Positions 20,545 to 32,525 of a DNA stretch of 64,000 nt are shown here, piece by piece. The translations under genes and the position numbers were made by a program. The stretch covers positions 186,001 to 250,000 of the forward strand of contig JAGTXX020000012.1 of NCBI GenBank assembly GCA_019044685.2, read 5' to 3'. The stretch comes from Nannochloris sp. 'desiccata' (taxonomy: Eukaryota > Chlorophyta > Trebouxiophyceae > Chlorellales > Chlorellaceae). The notes under the pieces are model-generated. The model searched no databases, was not told where the DNA came from, and was given only the letters and a program-made list of their open reading frames with translations. Within the stretch, counting starts at the first letter, position 1. Every line of letters starts with the position of its first letter.

Positions 20545-21894
20545 ATGCTCCAGCCGTCTCGGTGCATTGGGATCCAGACCAACCAAGAAGTCATCATCCA
20601 TAAAACCATGCAGACACGAGCATCATTGGCCCTTGGCCAAAGAGCCTTGAGTGCTGCATCCCGCAAACTACTCCTCCGCACACAGCCTGGTGGCTCCTTT
20701 GGGACGATTGCCTCTCCATTACTACCCTCCAGCTTTTCTTCTGTGCTCTCATCGACCGGAGATATCATCACCTCCTCCTCAACTTTGGACGGAGCAGTAG
20801 CAGCAGTGACTGAACCCTCTGCTGCCACTGCCAACACGTCCGATGGAACTCCTGCAACGGAGCGCCGTAAACGCGTTCTCTCTGGCGTTCAACCCACTGG
20901 CAGTATCCACCTAGGAAATTATATGGGTGCTATTCGAAATTGGGTATCTCTTCAAGAAACCTATGATACTTTCTTTATGGTCGTTGACTTGCATGCCATC
21001 ACCTTACCTCATGACCCAAAAGAGCTACTCCACTCAACTCGTTCCTCCGCTGCGTTATACATGGCATGTGGTATAGATCCAGCAAAGGCGCGTGTTTTTG
21101 TTCAATCCCATGTCCCAGCACATGCTGAGCTTGCTTGGATGTTGTCCTGCGTCACGCCAATTGGATGGTTGAAAAAGATGATTCAATTTAAAGAAAAATC
21201 TAGAAAAGCAGGAAATGAAGAGGTTGGAACAGGGTTATTAACGTACCCTGTACTCATGGCTGCTGATATTTTATTGTACCAATCAGATTTAGTTCCAGTG
21301 GGAGAAGACCAACGGCAACATCTGGAACTAGCAAGAGATCTCGCAGAACGCACCAATTACCTTTTTGGAGGTAAAAAAGCAAAGAAGATGGGATGCAAAT
21401 ATACCAGATTACTAAAAGTACCTGATGCATTCATCCCTCCTGCTGGAGCACGTGTTATGAGTCTCCAGGATGGTACCTCCAAAATGTCTAAAAGCGCTGA
21501 GTCAGATCTTTCCAGGGTCAATTTACTAGACACCCCGAATTCTATTGTGAATAAAATAAAGCGGGCAAAGACAGATGCATACGAGGGATTAGAATGGGAT
21601 AATCCAGATCGCCCTGAAGCAAAAAATTTGCTTACTATTTATCAATGCGTCACGGGACTTAGCAAAGAGGCGGTGGCGGCGGATGTTGCAGGAATGAGGT
21701 GGGGAGAGTTTAAGCCTAGATTAGCAGATGCTGTGGTAGAGCATTTAACCCCTATTCAGAGGAAATATAATGAAGTTATGGGGGATCAGGCTTTGTTGGA
21801 TGCTATTTTGGCTGAAGGGGGAGCAGCAGCGGCAGAAGAAGCGAATGCGACATTGAATAATGTTCGGCAAGCTATGGGATTTGTCAATAAATAA
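20545..21894 (+). CDS. Tryptophanyl-tRNA synthetase, bacterial/organelle type
   Basis: Single exon of 449 residues that charges tRNA-Trp with tryptophan. Class I signatures are HLGN within TGSIHLGNYMG (HIGH motif, residues 122-125) and KMSKS (313-317). TrpS-specific sequence includes FFMVVDLHAIT, the GLLTYPVLMAADILLY helix and PVGEDQRQHLELARD. About 105 residues precede the core. A second ATG at 20608 (residue 22) starts a basic, Ser/Ala-rich presequence (MQTRASLALGQRAL) and is the more likely start for organelle import. The enzyme is of bacterial type, so it probably serves plastid and/or mitochondrial translation, with a separate cytosolic enzyme elsewhere. Confidence 0.93.
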   Translation: MLQPSRCIGIQTNQEVIIHKTMQTRASLALGQRALSAASRKLLLRTQPGGSFGTIASPLLPSSFSSVLSSTGDIITSSSTLDGAVAAVTEPSAATANTSDGTPATERRKRVLSGVQPTGSIHLGNYMGAIRNWVSLQETYDTFFMVVDLHAITLPHDPKELLHSTRSSAALYMACGIDPAKARVFVQSHVPAHAELAWMLSCVTPIGWLKKMIQFKEKSRKAGNEEVGTGLLTYPVLMAADILLYQSDLVPVGEDQRQHLELARDLAERTNYLFGGKKAKKMGCKYTRLLKVPDAFIPPAGARVMSLQDGTSKMSKSAESDLSRVNLLDTPNSIVNKIKRAKTDAYEGLEWDNPDRPEAKNLLTIYQCVTGLSKEAVAADVAGMRWGEFKPRLADAVVEHLTPIQRKYNEVMGDQALLDAILAEGGAAAAEEANATLNNVRQAMGFVNK

Positions 21895-22239
21895 ACAAAT
21901 TATTGATATGTGTTATTGTTCTTCTTTGGTAATTGGTTTCAGGCATGTATATGTTTTAGAGTCAAGTAAATGAGGAGAAAGAGAGAGCCAAGTTTTGAAT
22001 GCCGTGTGGGAGCAAGGTGAAGCGCAAAAAAGTATATGAGCTTGTCTTTCAGAAGGGGCATGCATATTTTATATAATATAATTAGAAGAAAACTCAATAA
22101 TTGGCTAGTCAGAAGACGCAAAGAAAGGTTCTATTTAAGGGCATCATCTAAATCAAAGAGAATCGGAAAGGATTTCATCACAAAAAGCATTAAGAGTTGC
22201 GATTTTCATAACCACCTATCAATACTACTCTAGAATATA

Positions 22240-22672
22240 ATGCAGCCTGGATATGCTGCACCTCAGCCAGGCGCACAAGCCGCCGTGGCATACATTTGTG
22301 GAGATTGTGGTGCTGAAAATACTCTTAGAGCAGGAGATGTCATCCGCTGCCGTGAATGTGGTTACCGCATCCTATATAAGAAGCGTACCAAGCGAATAGT
22401 ACAGTATGAAGCCCGGTAAGGAAGTTGATATTTAAAAGAAATTCCCAACGTTGACGGTGTTCAAACTAAGATGAGGCCAATGAGGAAATTCTTGATAACT
22501 TCTCACAACGGTCTTCTGAGCTAATAAAACACAGGCTGATACATGTCATGCTAATCTGATAGGCTTCATCTTAGACACCATGTGTACATTTAAAATATAG
22601 TGCAATAGAAGGAGTTTCATGCTTTCTTGCCGACTGACCCTCCTTTGTTTTCTCTCTCTTACTTGCAGGTAA
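22240..22672 (+). CDS. RPB12: RNA polymerases I/II/III shared subunit RPABC4 (RPB12)
   Basis: A 59-residue protein, close to the usual 58-70. After a Pro/Ala-rich start comes the zinc ribbon ([10 protein letters not shown], then [18 protein letters not shown]) and the ending VQYEAR. The four cysteines bind zinc and the subunit stabilises the RPB2-RPB3 region of all three nuclear polymerases. The unspliced frame ends at TAA 22417-22419. A good intron (22416 GTAAGG to acceptor ACTTGCAG at 22668) would remove the stop and rebuild the same Arg codon and TAA at 22669-22672. Spliced and unspliced messages therefore encode the same protein. Confidence 0.93.
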
Positions 22673-23205
22673 CTCCGTTAGATCACAATAATAATGACAG
22701 ATTGATAACTACTATGACTTCTTTCATGTACACATGTAAAATATGTAACTTCTATCAAAGAGATGTGATGAAAGTAAGAAAATAGATAGCAGAGCAGGAT
22801 ATATGATGGCAGCGGGCTGCTAGGACCAATAAAACGCATATATGTATGTATTCTTAATTTTCATGGACCTAACAGAGATAATGGCATATCCCATTGAACT
22901 TAATGCTGAGAGACATTGCACACTGCATTGCCCCTGCTTCCAAATTCTGACCAGCGGCCAAAGGCCGAAGGCACGGTAGTGGTGGTGGTCAGAAATTATT
23001 TATTATTCCTCTTTAAAAAATCAATGAAATGCATCGCATTATTTGGATTCAAGTTATATCTGACTTGATATATACTATACGCTGGGAATACAAGCAGTGA
23101 GTTTACGCTCGCTGACTATGTTGAATTCCTCGACCATTTTCTGATTTTGTATTGTGAGATCCTTGCCACGTAGCGCATCCCCTCGGCATCACGTCATAAC
23201 ATCCT
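22673..23205. other. Intergenic stretch, no gene seen
   Basis: AT-rich and without a convincing ORF. A small GC hairpin (GGCCAAAGGCC, near 22955) is present. Confidence 0.35.
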
Positions 23206-26200
23206 ATGCAGCCGTCTCTTGAAGGTTCAAAGGTAATATCATGCATGGTCAATCATCTAGAGTTGATCTTTTTCCTCGATCACTTTGCCCTTGATTTTTC
23301 TCACTTTTTTATATTTATCCTTGAAACTTCTTTTTTTTCCTTGCTAACGGACCATCTACCATCGTATTATCCCAAATCCCATCCATAACCTGCAGGCGGC
23401 AGGAGGCTCTCTCGGCAGACGTCCTCCCCCACCTCCACCTTCCTCTACCGCCAGCGATCCCTTCAATGAAGAGTCCTTCATCCCAGTCGACAACCTGGCC
23501 CTGTCCTTTATCGAAGCTTATTTCCACGAAGCAGATGCAGATGGAGATGACAGAGTCGCTGATGAAGAAGCTAGGAATTTCTTTCTACGTACAGGCCTCT
23601 CTCCATCAGATCTCAGCACCATTTGGAAAATTGTCAAGCCATCCACGGCAGTAGCTCAACAAGGGAAAGGTCTTACGAAACGTAGATTTTCTCAAGCGTT
23701 ACGGCTCATAGCATTAGCACAACAAGGGATGCCGTTAACTCCAGAACTTGCTACAGCAGCGCTCTTTCCAGAAACCTGGCTACAGAAAGGATATGAGCCT
23801 TTACCAGCACCGACGATTGCCCCTTTACCACCGCCACCAAAAGGCTTTTTTGAAGGGCTTCTTGGGGTAGAAAAAAGCGAAGAAGATGAAGATGCCGCTC
23901 CTTTAGTAGATGTAGATATTCGTGGTATCGATAATCAAGAGCAGCAGCAACAGCAAGTAGTGAATCTGGGGTTTCAAGTGGATGGCCCTGTGGCTCTTTC
24001 TCGGCAGCAACCTGAAACGACCGAGGATGCCATCGTGACTGGCCTTGAGTTTCTGGGTATAGAGCAGCCAGTAAGAGGGGCTGTAACAATGGCAAACACA
24101 GCCGAGGGTGAATATGGAGGAGAACAAGCGGGAGGTGGTGAAGAAGATCTACTTGGATTAGGTACACGACAAGAAGAAGGAACATTCACTACAACCACTG
24201 CCACCACCGCCAATACGCAGGAGTCTCACCCTCCCTCAGTAGGTAAAGAAGGAAGGCCCAGTTTCGGGTCTGTCAACAGCGGTATGAAGACTCGTAGTCT
24301 AATGCGTACGTCTGTACTACAATCTCTCACACGTGACTCCCGTAACTTTATTTCTACCTCTTTAGAAGCACCCCTTGCATATGAATTACGGTACCCACCG
24401 CTGAACCCAAAGGACTCGGCAAGACTAAATGTGTTGATTGGGTCAAATGGATCGTTATTTGCGGGGCCTAGTGCAGAGAATGGGTTGCTGCAATGGTCTA
24501 TGCCTGAGGGGGAGGTGAGGGATGGGGGTGCAGGAACAGGAACACGGCCTGGAAGCGGTAGAACAGGACACAAGGTGAGACAAAGACATGCGTCCATTAT
24601 TCAATTTTTTTTTAGTTTAATTTCCAAATAATTAATGTATCTCGCCAATATAAACCAGTTGATCCTCTCTCATTCTTTAACCTCCTTCTTTCTCTCTCTC
24701 TCACTCTTTTCTCTCTTGTCTGCAAAATAAACACAGAAAAAAGTGTATGAGCGTCTCGACTCTGATCTCCGTGCCACCCACGAATCGAAGCACCCCGTGC
24801 CTACCGAAGACGCAGACGCATCTTTCTCAGCAGAAATCCCCGGTACATCTCCAGGACGTTCCCGCCCTGCTACGTGTTTACTTGCAGATGAAGCACGTGG
24901 GATCCTCTGGATAGGAGATAAGGATGGCTGGGTAGTAGCATATGATATCACCGGCCGACCGGGAAATATTCTAGACCCTGGAACTTCTAGATTGCACAGT
25001 TGGCAGGCACATCGAGTTGGCACAATTGCTGCAATGTGTTTATCAAGTACGGGAGAGTTGTGGACGGGGTCAAGTCGTGGTACGATTCGTATTTGGCGAT
25101 TGCAAGGGTTGCATTCGTATTCTGGCTATACTGGTTCTGCCTCAAAAAAGAAAAAGGAGAAATACAGTAGTACTGGTAGTGCTGGTGCTAGTACAGCAGC
25201 AGGGTTGAATCGTACTAGTAGTGGTATTGGTGCAACTGGTACTGTTGGTAAAGCTAGAGAATTAAGGAGACCAGCAGGTGAACGGGCCCATAGCGGTGCC
25301 ATTGTAAGTATGGTGTGTAGTGCAGATGGACAACTTGTATGGACGGCATCAAGAAGCGGAATCGTTCTTTGGGATGCATATAGCGGTGCGTACTTGGGTT
25401 TTTTATCTAAAGATATAGTAAATACACCAACAGTAATGAGCTCTATTAGTAATGCTGCTGCTGCTGGTGTTGGTCTATTGGATTTGAACCCTCTCGCCGC
25501 AGGCGGAGCGGGTGCAGGTGGTGGCTACACAGCGACTGCAACTGGGTCTTTTACTAGCACTGCTCCCAGTAATTATTCCATAACTTCACAACAAGCGTTC
25601 TTAGACGGTAGAATTAATGTCTCTTCAGGGCTAGATCTGGATCCTTCCCATGGAGCTGTTATTTCCCGACCTTCAATTTCCGAGAGAGAACGGATGGCTG
25701 TACAACAAGAAGCATGGGCAGCACAAAGCGAACGTGGGGTAGCAGAATTTGCTGAACGATTTTCAGAAGGGGCTGGAAGAGCGGTGAAATTAATTGGGAA
25801 AATAGGAGCCAAGCTCGGAGTGCTTTCGGGAGGTGGAGGTGGAGGTGGAGGTGGGCCATCAACCAGTGGGGGAGGCACGAGTGGTTCCCCAGCAACTACT
25901 AATGCTCCTCCTGCTGCTAGCGATATCTCATCAGATGGTGGTGCCGCCCCTATAGAACAGCAAACCACCCTTTCCGGTGGCGATATCGTCTCTTTGGTAG
26001 CATCCCTAGATAACAATCAAATTTGGGTTGGATACCGACAAGGCTTCATTGAGCGATATACTGCAGCAGGGAAACTTCAATTCGCGCGTAAATTTGGAGG
26101 GAAGATTCACACCATGGCCCCCGTCGGTCGCAAATTATGGGTAGGTTTTACGAATGGTATGCTGAGCGTGCTGGGTCCGGATGGAACTGGATTAAAAGCT

Positions 26201-28426
26201 TTCTTAGGCCATAAAGCTGGCATCGTTGCCATTGCCCCTGCTGGTAAGAAGACGTTTACTCTCGCAGCAGATGGCTCGATTAATGGGTGGAGTTCTGCTA
26301 TACCGTGTTTAGGTGATGAAGAAGCACTTGGTGCATGGCATAAACAAGCGAGCAGTACTTTTGTACGGGAGTCTATCAATGTTTTAGCAGTCACCTGGAA
26401 TTGTGGAGAAAGTCGGCCCGAGAGCTCTTCCCCCATCTTTCGATGGCTGCACGAACACGGGTTCGATAAAAGTTTAGTTGTTGTGGGGTTACAAGAAGTA
26501 GAAATGGGTGGTACATCTGTCGCACTTGCAGCAGCAAAGAACGCTTTAGCCTCTAGACTGCAAGAAAAAGGGAATGCCAACGCCCAGTTTTGGTCTACAG
26601 CAATGTTGAATGCTCTTGGAGGTGACCGGCACTGGCATCAAGTTGGCCTACGTCAGCTGAGTGGAATGCTCATCGTTGCATTTGCGAGAAACAACCTTCG
26701 TGGACATATAGGCGAGGTTTCTACTGCGTCAGTTGCGTGTGGCGTTCTCGGTGTCGGTGGGAATAAAGGAGCTGTGGCCGTGGAGTTTACCCTGCACCGT
26801 CAAAAAATTGCAGTTGTCTGCTCGCATTTTGCTGCGCATCAAAATGCGGTCAAGGCGAGGAATAGTAATTATGCGGTGATTTCCAAGCTTTTAACGTTTA
26901 ATAGACGGGCCGGGCTTGGAGGAGATGATGATGATTATTATGTATCAAGTGGAGACCAGGTGGGGGTGATGCCTGGGGCAGCGAGGAGATCGCATGTTCG
27001 CACAACCAGTTCAAGTAGCTCTAAAGAAGTACCTCTTTCTAGCAATACTACCCCCGGTGGAAGTGATCTCTTGCTTATTTCTAATTCCTCTGAGGAAGAA
27101 GATATCGACATCGATCTTTCTCTTGCTGCCGAGGAAAGCCTCACCGAGACTGCAATCACAGTACCTCCAAATACCACTGTACCTACCAGTAGTGGTGGTG
27201 GAAGAGGTGATGACACTCAGTCTTCTCAAGTACTGCTCCAAGGAGAAGGCCTCCGGTGTGCTGATGCCTTGATATGGCTCGGTGATTTTAATTACCGGAT
27301 TGACGGCCAATACGATCAAGTGAAAGAACTCGCAATATCTGGAAATTTCGGACCATTACTCGCGTGTGATCAATTGCGTAGAGAAATGGTCGCTGGCAAT
27401 GTGTTTAGGGGCCTTCGAGAAGGGAACATCGCCTTTCCACCCACATATAAGTTTGATAAAGGCATCCCGTCACCTGCTGCGTATGATTCATCAGAAAAAA
27501 GAAGAGTACCTGCGTGGTGTGATCGCATCTTTTATAGAGGATCTATCCCATTTGCTACTCCTTTTAATACTGATGAAGAAGATGAGGATACCAGGTTTAG
27601 CAATTGTTGTACTAACTTAAATAAAATCAATCATAGTAGTAGTAGCCCTACTCGCCTTGCTAGTGCTACTGAAAATAACAAAAACAGTGATGGTGACGGT
27701 GACGGTGACGAGTTTTTAAGCGACAACGACAGCGACAACAGAACTTCCAACTGGTTGGATGCTGCAGGAGCAGGAACAGGGACAGGTCCAGAAGAGATTT
27801 GTGTCCGTGCACGAGAGTACGGGTGTTGGAGCGACGTTTATGATTCCGATCACCGTCCGGTGTACGCATCGTTACAAGTCTCTCTCCCAGTCACCAATGC
27901 ATCTAAAAAGCGAGATCTCATCTCAGATTTGGTAAATAAATACGCACCGCCAGAATTGATCCTGGGCTGTGACGCTGAGCCTGAAGTGACGGTATCGCCT
28001 GGTACGGTAAAAGTACACCCAATACACATGCCCGACCAGATGGTCTTGCTGTCAAATAATGGAGTCGCCAATTTATCATTCACTGTTTTGATAGATGGCG
28101 ATAATGGTGGCAATAGTAGTGGCTCTGTTCTTGGTAGTAGTAGTACTAGTACTTTCAATGGTGGGCACGGTGGTAGTGCAAGTTCACACGTTGAGGTTCG
28201 TCCGGTCAGTGGATTTGTACGCGCAGGAAGTGAAGCTGAAATACGTATACGTGCGTCCCCTGGTGGCGCTGGATCGTATGCTTCGAGTCCTAGAGAGGTT
28301 GTGGTGAGAATATTGTTAGCAACTGAGTATGGCCGTGGTGGGCCGGTGGTTGAAGGGGAAGGACGAGGGGAAGTGGAGTTTACTGCAAGTGTACTGCCTG
28401 AATTTGCATTAGACGATTCGTTTTGA
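23206..28426 (+). CDS. EH-WD40-inositol polyphosphate 5-phosphatase multidomain protein
   Basis: Exons 23206-23232, 23396-24574 and 24737-28426 (introns 163 and 162 bp, both phase 0) encode 1631 residues. It is predicted to remove the 5-phosphate from phosphoinositides or inositol phosphates. An EH-like domain with a calcium-type loop (DADGDDRV) covers about residues 40-115; EH domains bind NPF peptides in endocytosis. Linkers are Gln-, Gly- and Ser-rich, including a glycine tract. WD40-type repeats run from about 430 to 940 (LWTGSSRGTIRIW; LVWTASRSGIVLWD). The catalytic domain, about 945-1455, has VTWNCG, GLQEVEM, WLGDFNYRI, FPPTYKFD, PAWCDRIFY and SDHRPV, so every expected active-site block is present. 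A C-terminal beta-sandwich (ASH/OCRL-like) follows. WD40-5PTase fusions are known from plants; the added EH domain is the notable part. The first 9-codon exon is the least certain piece. Confidence 0.87.
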
Positions 28427-28678
28427 GCAGAACAGAAATTTCTTGTCTCTCTCTAGAGACAGAAACCCTAGAGACAGAGAGAGAGCTTAGTTTGTTAGAT
28501 TCAAATGTTTAGTTAAAGTACGAAGTACGTAATGTTAATAAAGCTTACTTTTTCAAGGAAGTCAAGGTCAGAATAGTAAGAGCAACAAAGCGCATCAAAG
28601 TATGGTTTAATGTAAGGTAGGGTAGTTAAAAGATATTCAATCAAGGTAATTTAATCAATAAATTAGCTAGTTAGCCAG

Positions 28679-31017
28679 TCAGTTGGTAGTAGCTGTACGG
28701 GCTTCTTTCTTCCTACCACCTCTGCCTCTATCAGCAGCTGGAACAGCAGCAGCGGCCTCTGCCGCTTCGTCGTCCTCTTCTTCTTCGTCGTCGTCATCTT
28801 GACTAGCAGGCTCGCCAGCCTCTGTAATAGCCAAGGGCGCAGCAGTAACATTCGTATCATTACCACCCCGTCGAACGACTCTTGATCTTGCACCTACGCC
28901 AGCACTTGATGGACTAGGGATTCCATTCAACACCGCTGCTGCCGCAGGTGCCGAGGGTGATGCCACTCCAGCTGCCTCTGCTGCCCCCGCGCCCACAGCC
29001 ATTCCACTTTCCTTCAACATAACAATCATATCGTTATAGCTATTGATAGTTCCATTACTAGACTGATTCATCGCTTCGTCAATTCTGTCAGGATGGATTT
29101 TATTTTCCCTCGTATATTTATTCTTCAAATGCCGGCGCTCCCTTCCTGGGAACAAATGGCTGATCAAAGTGAAATCAGTTCCAAACTGACTCAACGCCTT
29201 ATAAAACAACTCGGTATCCTCAGTCGTCCATCTTTCGTTAGAAATTCTGTTCGTATATGACATGGAGTTAAGCCGATTCATGTCTTCCGTAACTATTCGG
29301 GTGTATTGCTCACGTTCTTGAGCTTCAACTGTAAGGGATTGACGATTGACGACGATACGACCATCGACTACTTGCACTTGAGGAGCTAGATTGGCATTAC
29401 GAGGTAGCTGCTGCTGCTGTTGTTGTTGAGGTTGTTGAGAAGCAAGAGGAACTGTACCACCGAGGGCAGAGGCTCCTGCAGGTAGAGCTGCGCCAGAAGG
29501 AAAGGGCGAAGCAAGAGCAGCCTGACTTCCCCCTCTGCCAGTCCCACCTATACTGCCAGCACCATCCCCTCTGTTAGGATGCTGTTGCTGAGCATCAGCA
29601 CTGATACCTGCCTCACCGTCGCCATGCCCTCCTCCTTCTCCTCCGATTGCGCCAGTCCCCCCAGCTGCTAAATCAGCTGCCACTTTCTTTTGCCGTTCTA
29701 TTCTCACCTTTCTTTCCTCTGCCTTCAGTTTGCGTTCTCTAGATCCCGCCCATTTGACAATTTTTTTCATAGACCAGTTTTGTGGATCTAGAGCTTGGTC
29801 GGCCAAACTGGACACCTTCCTTTTGGACTTTTCATCGCCAATTTTTTTTAATTTTGTCTTGTATGTGCTCAATGGATCGCCTTTCCTAGGAGTTTTCCTC
29901 GATTTTCTTTGATCCACACCAGCGCGGGCACGTTGTTTGTGTGGTTGCTTCCTTCCAGTGGTATTACTAGGTCCAGCTCTATCTCCACCAACTTCTTCAT
30001 CTCCTACTTCGTACGTTCCCTTATAAATAAAATACTGACCCGCGTCCCCTACCTCTTGTTCTGATTCTTCTTCACTACTACTCGCCATTTCATATAGAAG
30101 TGCATCGTCGATAATGTTATTTTTATCATAATCTCGACGACTACGACTCGGTCGTCGTATCCCTGCTTTTTCTCTTTCAGCCTCGGTTCTAAATCGGCTG
30201 GGTTGGGTGGTAGAAGTACCCATAGATTTACGTATACTTCTACGGGTGGTACCGACAGCTTGAGTGGTAGCGGCGTTTTGTTCTTCGTCTCCTTCTTGAG
30301 TAGCGGTGGCGATGGTCTTGCGAGGTCTACCTCTTTTTCGTGGATTGAGTGCTGCATCTTGCCTGGCTTGTGCTCTGGCACTTAAAGATGATGCAGGGCG
30401 TAATCTCTCATATGTCTGTTCAATTCCACCATCTTCTATTGCAGCATTAGTAGCATTGGGGCGGCGTTCAGCAGAAGTGGTCTCGGGTTCAATGGCGAGG
30501 CCTCCAGGGAATTCCGCCGCTGCAGGGAGAGGTTGAGCTTGCTTTCTAGGCCGTTTGGGGGCTCGTGTGGTTGCGGTTGCCTCTGGTTTTTGAAGTTCTA
30601 CTTGAGTTGGCTGTTCAGGCTGCCGTTTACTAGGAATGCCAAGCTGAACAGGTGCTGCTGACGGCTTGGAGGTTGACGGGACAGCTGCAGCTGCTTGTTG
30701 CTGTTTTTGAGCAGGGGCTGCTGTTGGCTGAGAAGCAGGCTGTGCAGTAGGTGATGGTTTCCCAAGTGTGGCTTGAGGGGCAAATGATGGTCCAGCACGC
30801 TGCAAATTAGAGAGAGAGAGAGAGAGAGATAGAGGGGAAGTAAATAATTTAATTTAATTAATCGCTTGGAAAATCTCGCCGGGAGATCTGGGACAATAAA
30901 ACCAACTGAGCTACTTACAGGCTTTGCTAGAAATTTAGGCTGAAACTTAGGTCCTTTTTTCGCAGTGGTCCCCTCGGGAAGCTTGTCTAGCTGCGAAAAA
31001 TCGAAATTAAGTGACAT
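28679..31017 (-). CDS. BDP1: TFIIIB subunit BDP1 (B double prime), SANT domain
   Basis: Minus-strand exons 31017-30919 and 30799-28679 (119 bp intron, phase 0) encode 739 residues. BDP1 joins TBP and BRF1 to form TFIIIB and recruit RNA polymerase III to tRNA and 5S genes. The SANT/Myb domain is at about residues 555-610 (RWTTEDTELFYKALSQFGTD, then LFPGRERRHLKNKY). Upstream come long basic and disordered stretches with Pro/Gln/Ala runs and a KR-rich block. The C-terminus is acidic and then basic. The SANT wording is highly characteristic of BDP1. The short first exon (MSLNFDFSQLDKLP) is supported by frame and splice sites. Confidence 0.88.
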
Positions 31018-31563
31018 GGTAGCTTTCTCAAAGAAGACACCTATGATTTGTTGTAGTTCATCTTTGTATCAATAACAACCTTTTATATTTTTTGTAGTAT
31101 CGTATTTGTTGGTTTAAAGGCTTATTGTGAAATTTAGCTAAATCTCAACAGCAATGGCCATGGCGCCCGGCCGAAGCAAGCCCATATTTAAGTTGCCTCT
31201 TCCTCTAGCCTAAGGTGCTGAATATTTCCTCTTTTGCTGCCTATCATGCCTTTCAAACCCTGTCTTCCTGACTTGTGTTTTTCTATTCTAAAATTTAGCG
31301 AGGCTTTCTCTTTCTGCCACCGCCGTCTCAAAGTTCAAAGCATATAAAAAAGTTAAAAAATGGGAAAGTGCACAGCTAATGTAATTATCATAGAGGTTGT
31401 ATAAATCATCCAGCATTCATTTAAAATGCGGCTATGCTGCTTTCCAAAGCAAACAATAAAAAGAATCAAATCATTTTTTAATGAAAAACAAGAGAACTTC
31501 AGGAAAAAAATTAAAAGCGGGGAAGAGAACAAAAATCGAGGAAACAAGAAATCAAGTAATTAT
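31018..31563. other. Intergenic region, no gene seen
   Basis: AT-rich space upstream of BDP1 and downstream of the next minus-strand gene. Overlapping short ORFs on both strands encode low-complexity Lys/Asn or Phe-rich sequence. Confidence 0.35.
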
Positions 31564-32248
31564 TTAAGACTCGTTAATAGCAGGGGTGGGAGCAGATGCC
31601 ATCTTAAAGTCTGCAGCAAACTCGGCTTTGTACTCGGCAAGAGTCAAGTATTCTGTGGGGTAATCCTCCAAGATAGGAGCAGAGTCCTTGACAAGTAAGA
31701 GTCCTCCAATGACAGCGCCAACGGCAAAGGTGCCTGCAATGGCAGCAGCGCCGGCAGTGCTGTTGCCGGCATCAGAAGTCATATCCTTAGATGAACCAGC
31801 GACGTAGGCTTTAGGCTCGACAGCGAAGATGTTGGTCTGGCCAGCAGAGTCGCTTTCAGTGAAGCCAAGAGCCTGTTTTGAGAGTAGAAAAAACAGGAAA
31901 AAGTGAGCGAGTGAATCTAAGAAAAACAAGATGCAGGGGACTAAAGCACATTGTGGTTCATTTGAGCCACTTTATGCTGGCAATATACTTACAGAGCGTT
32001 TGTTAGACTCGAAAGTGAGCTTCTTCTCGTCTTCACTGGCCATGGCAAAGCACTTTTGCACACCACGGGATTGGCGGGCAGGGCGTTGCTGCCTGGTGGC
32101 GAATGCCGCTACGCTAGTCTGTAAACAACAATATAAAAACCACAAAGTTAGCATAAACATTCTCATCCATCCATAAAAAGTGAGGCTGAAAAGTTACAAG
32201 ATCGATTAGAATTCAACGCACCAAGCCAGAGAGGGTGAAAGAGGCCAT
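31564..32248 (-). CDS. Plastid-targeted single-span membrane protein, unknown
   Basis: Three minus-strand exons, 32248-32222, 32118-31993 and 31872-31564, encode 153 residues; both introns are phase 0. The start MASFTLSGL, then a Ser/Arg-rich stretch with SRGVQKCFAM, resembles a plastid transit peptide. Phe at position 4 is the feature known from red algal and glaucophyte transit peptides, although one example proves little. The mature part is acidic (GFTESDSAGQTNIFAVEP) with one Ala/Gly-rich helix at about residues 95-115 and a C-terminal YLTLAEYKAEF. It is probably a thylakoid protein. I do not recognise the family. Confidence 0.7.
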
Positions 32249-32525
32249 TTTGAAAAGAATAGGGGCTGTTATGAGATTATAGAATAGTAACGAATGTAAT
32301 TAATGCCTCGGCAAGAGAATTCTTGTGCTCTGAAAGGTTGCTGCACTCGGCGCCACACAGCAGCTCGGTAGCAGGCGCTGCGATGGGAAATTTAGATGCT
32401 ATCGCGCTTCTAGATAGCTAAATTGAATTCTACCCAACACGTGAGGGCATCTGCGGAACGCTTTCAGGGCGAGCATTGGGCTAGCTCGTGGTGGAGTGCT
32501 GAATAATTTGACAACAACCGTGATC

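Noticed and set aside
30870..30918. tRNA-like box A (TAGCTCAGTTGG) on the minus strand at the BDP1 intron donor
   Set aside because: No box B, no acceptor stem and no cloverleaf follow; the match overlaps the splice donor and is probably chance.
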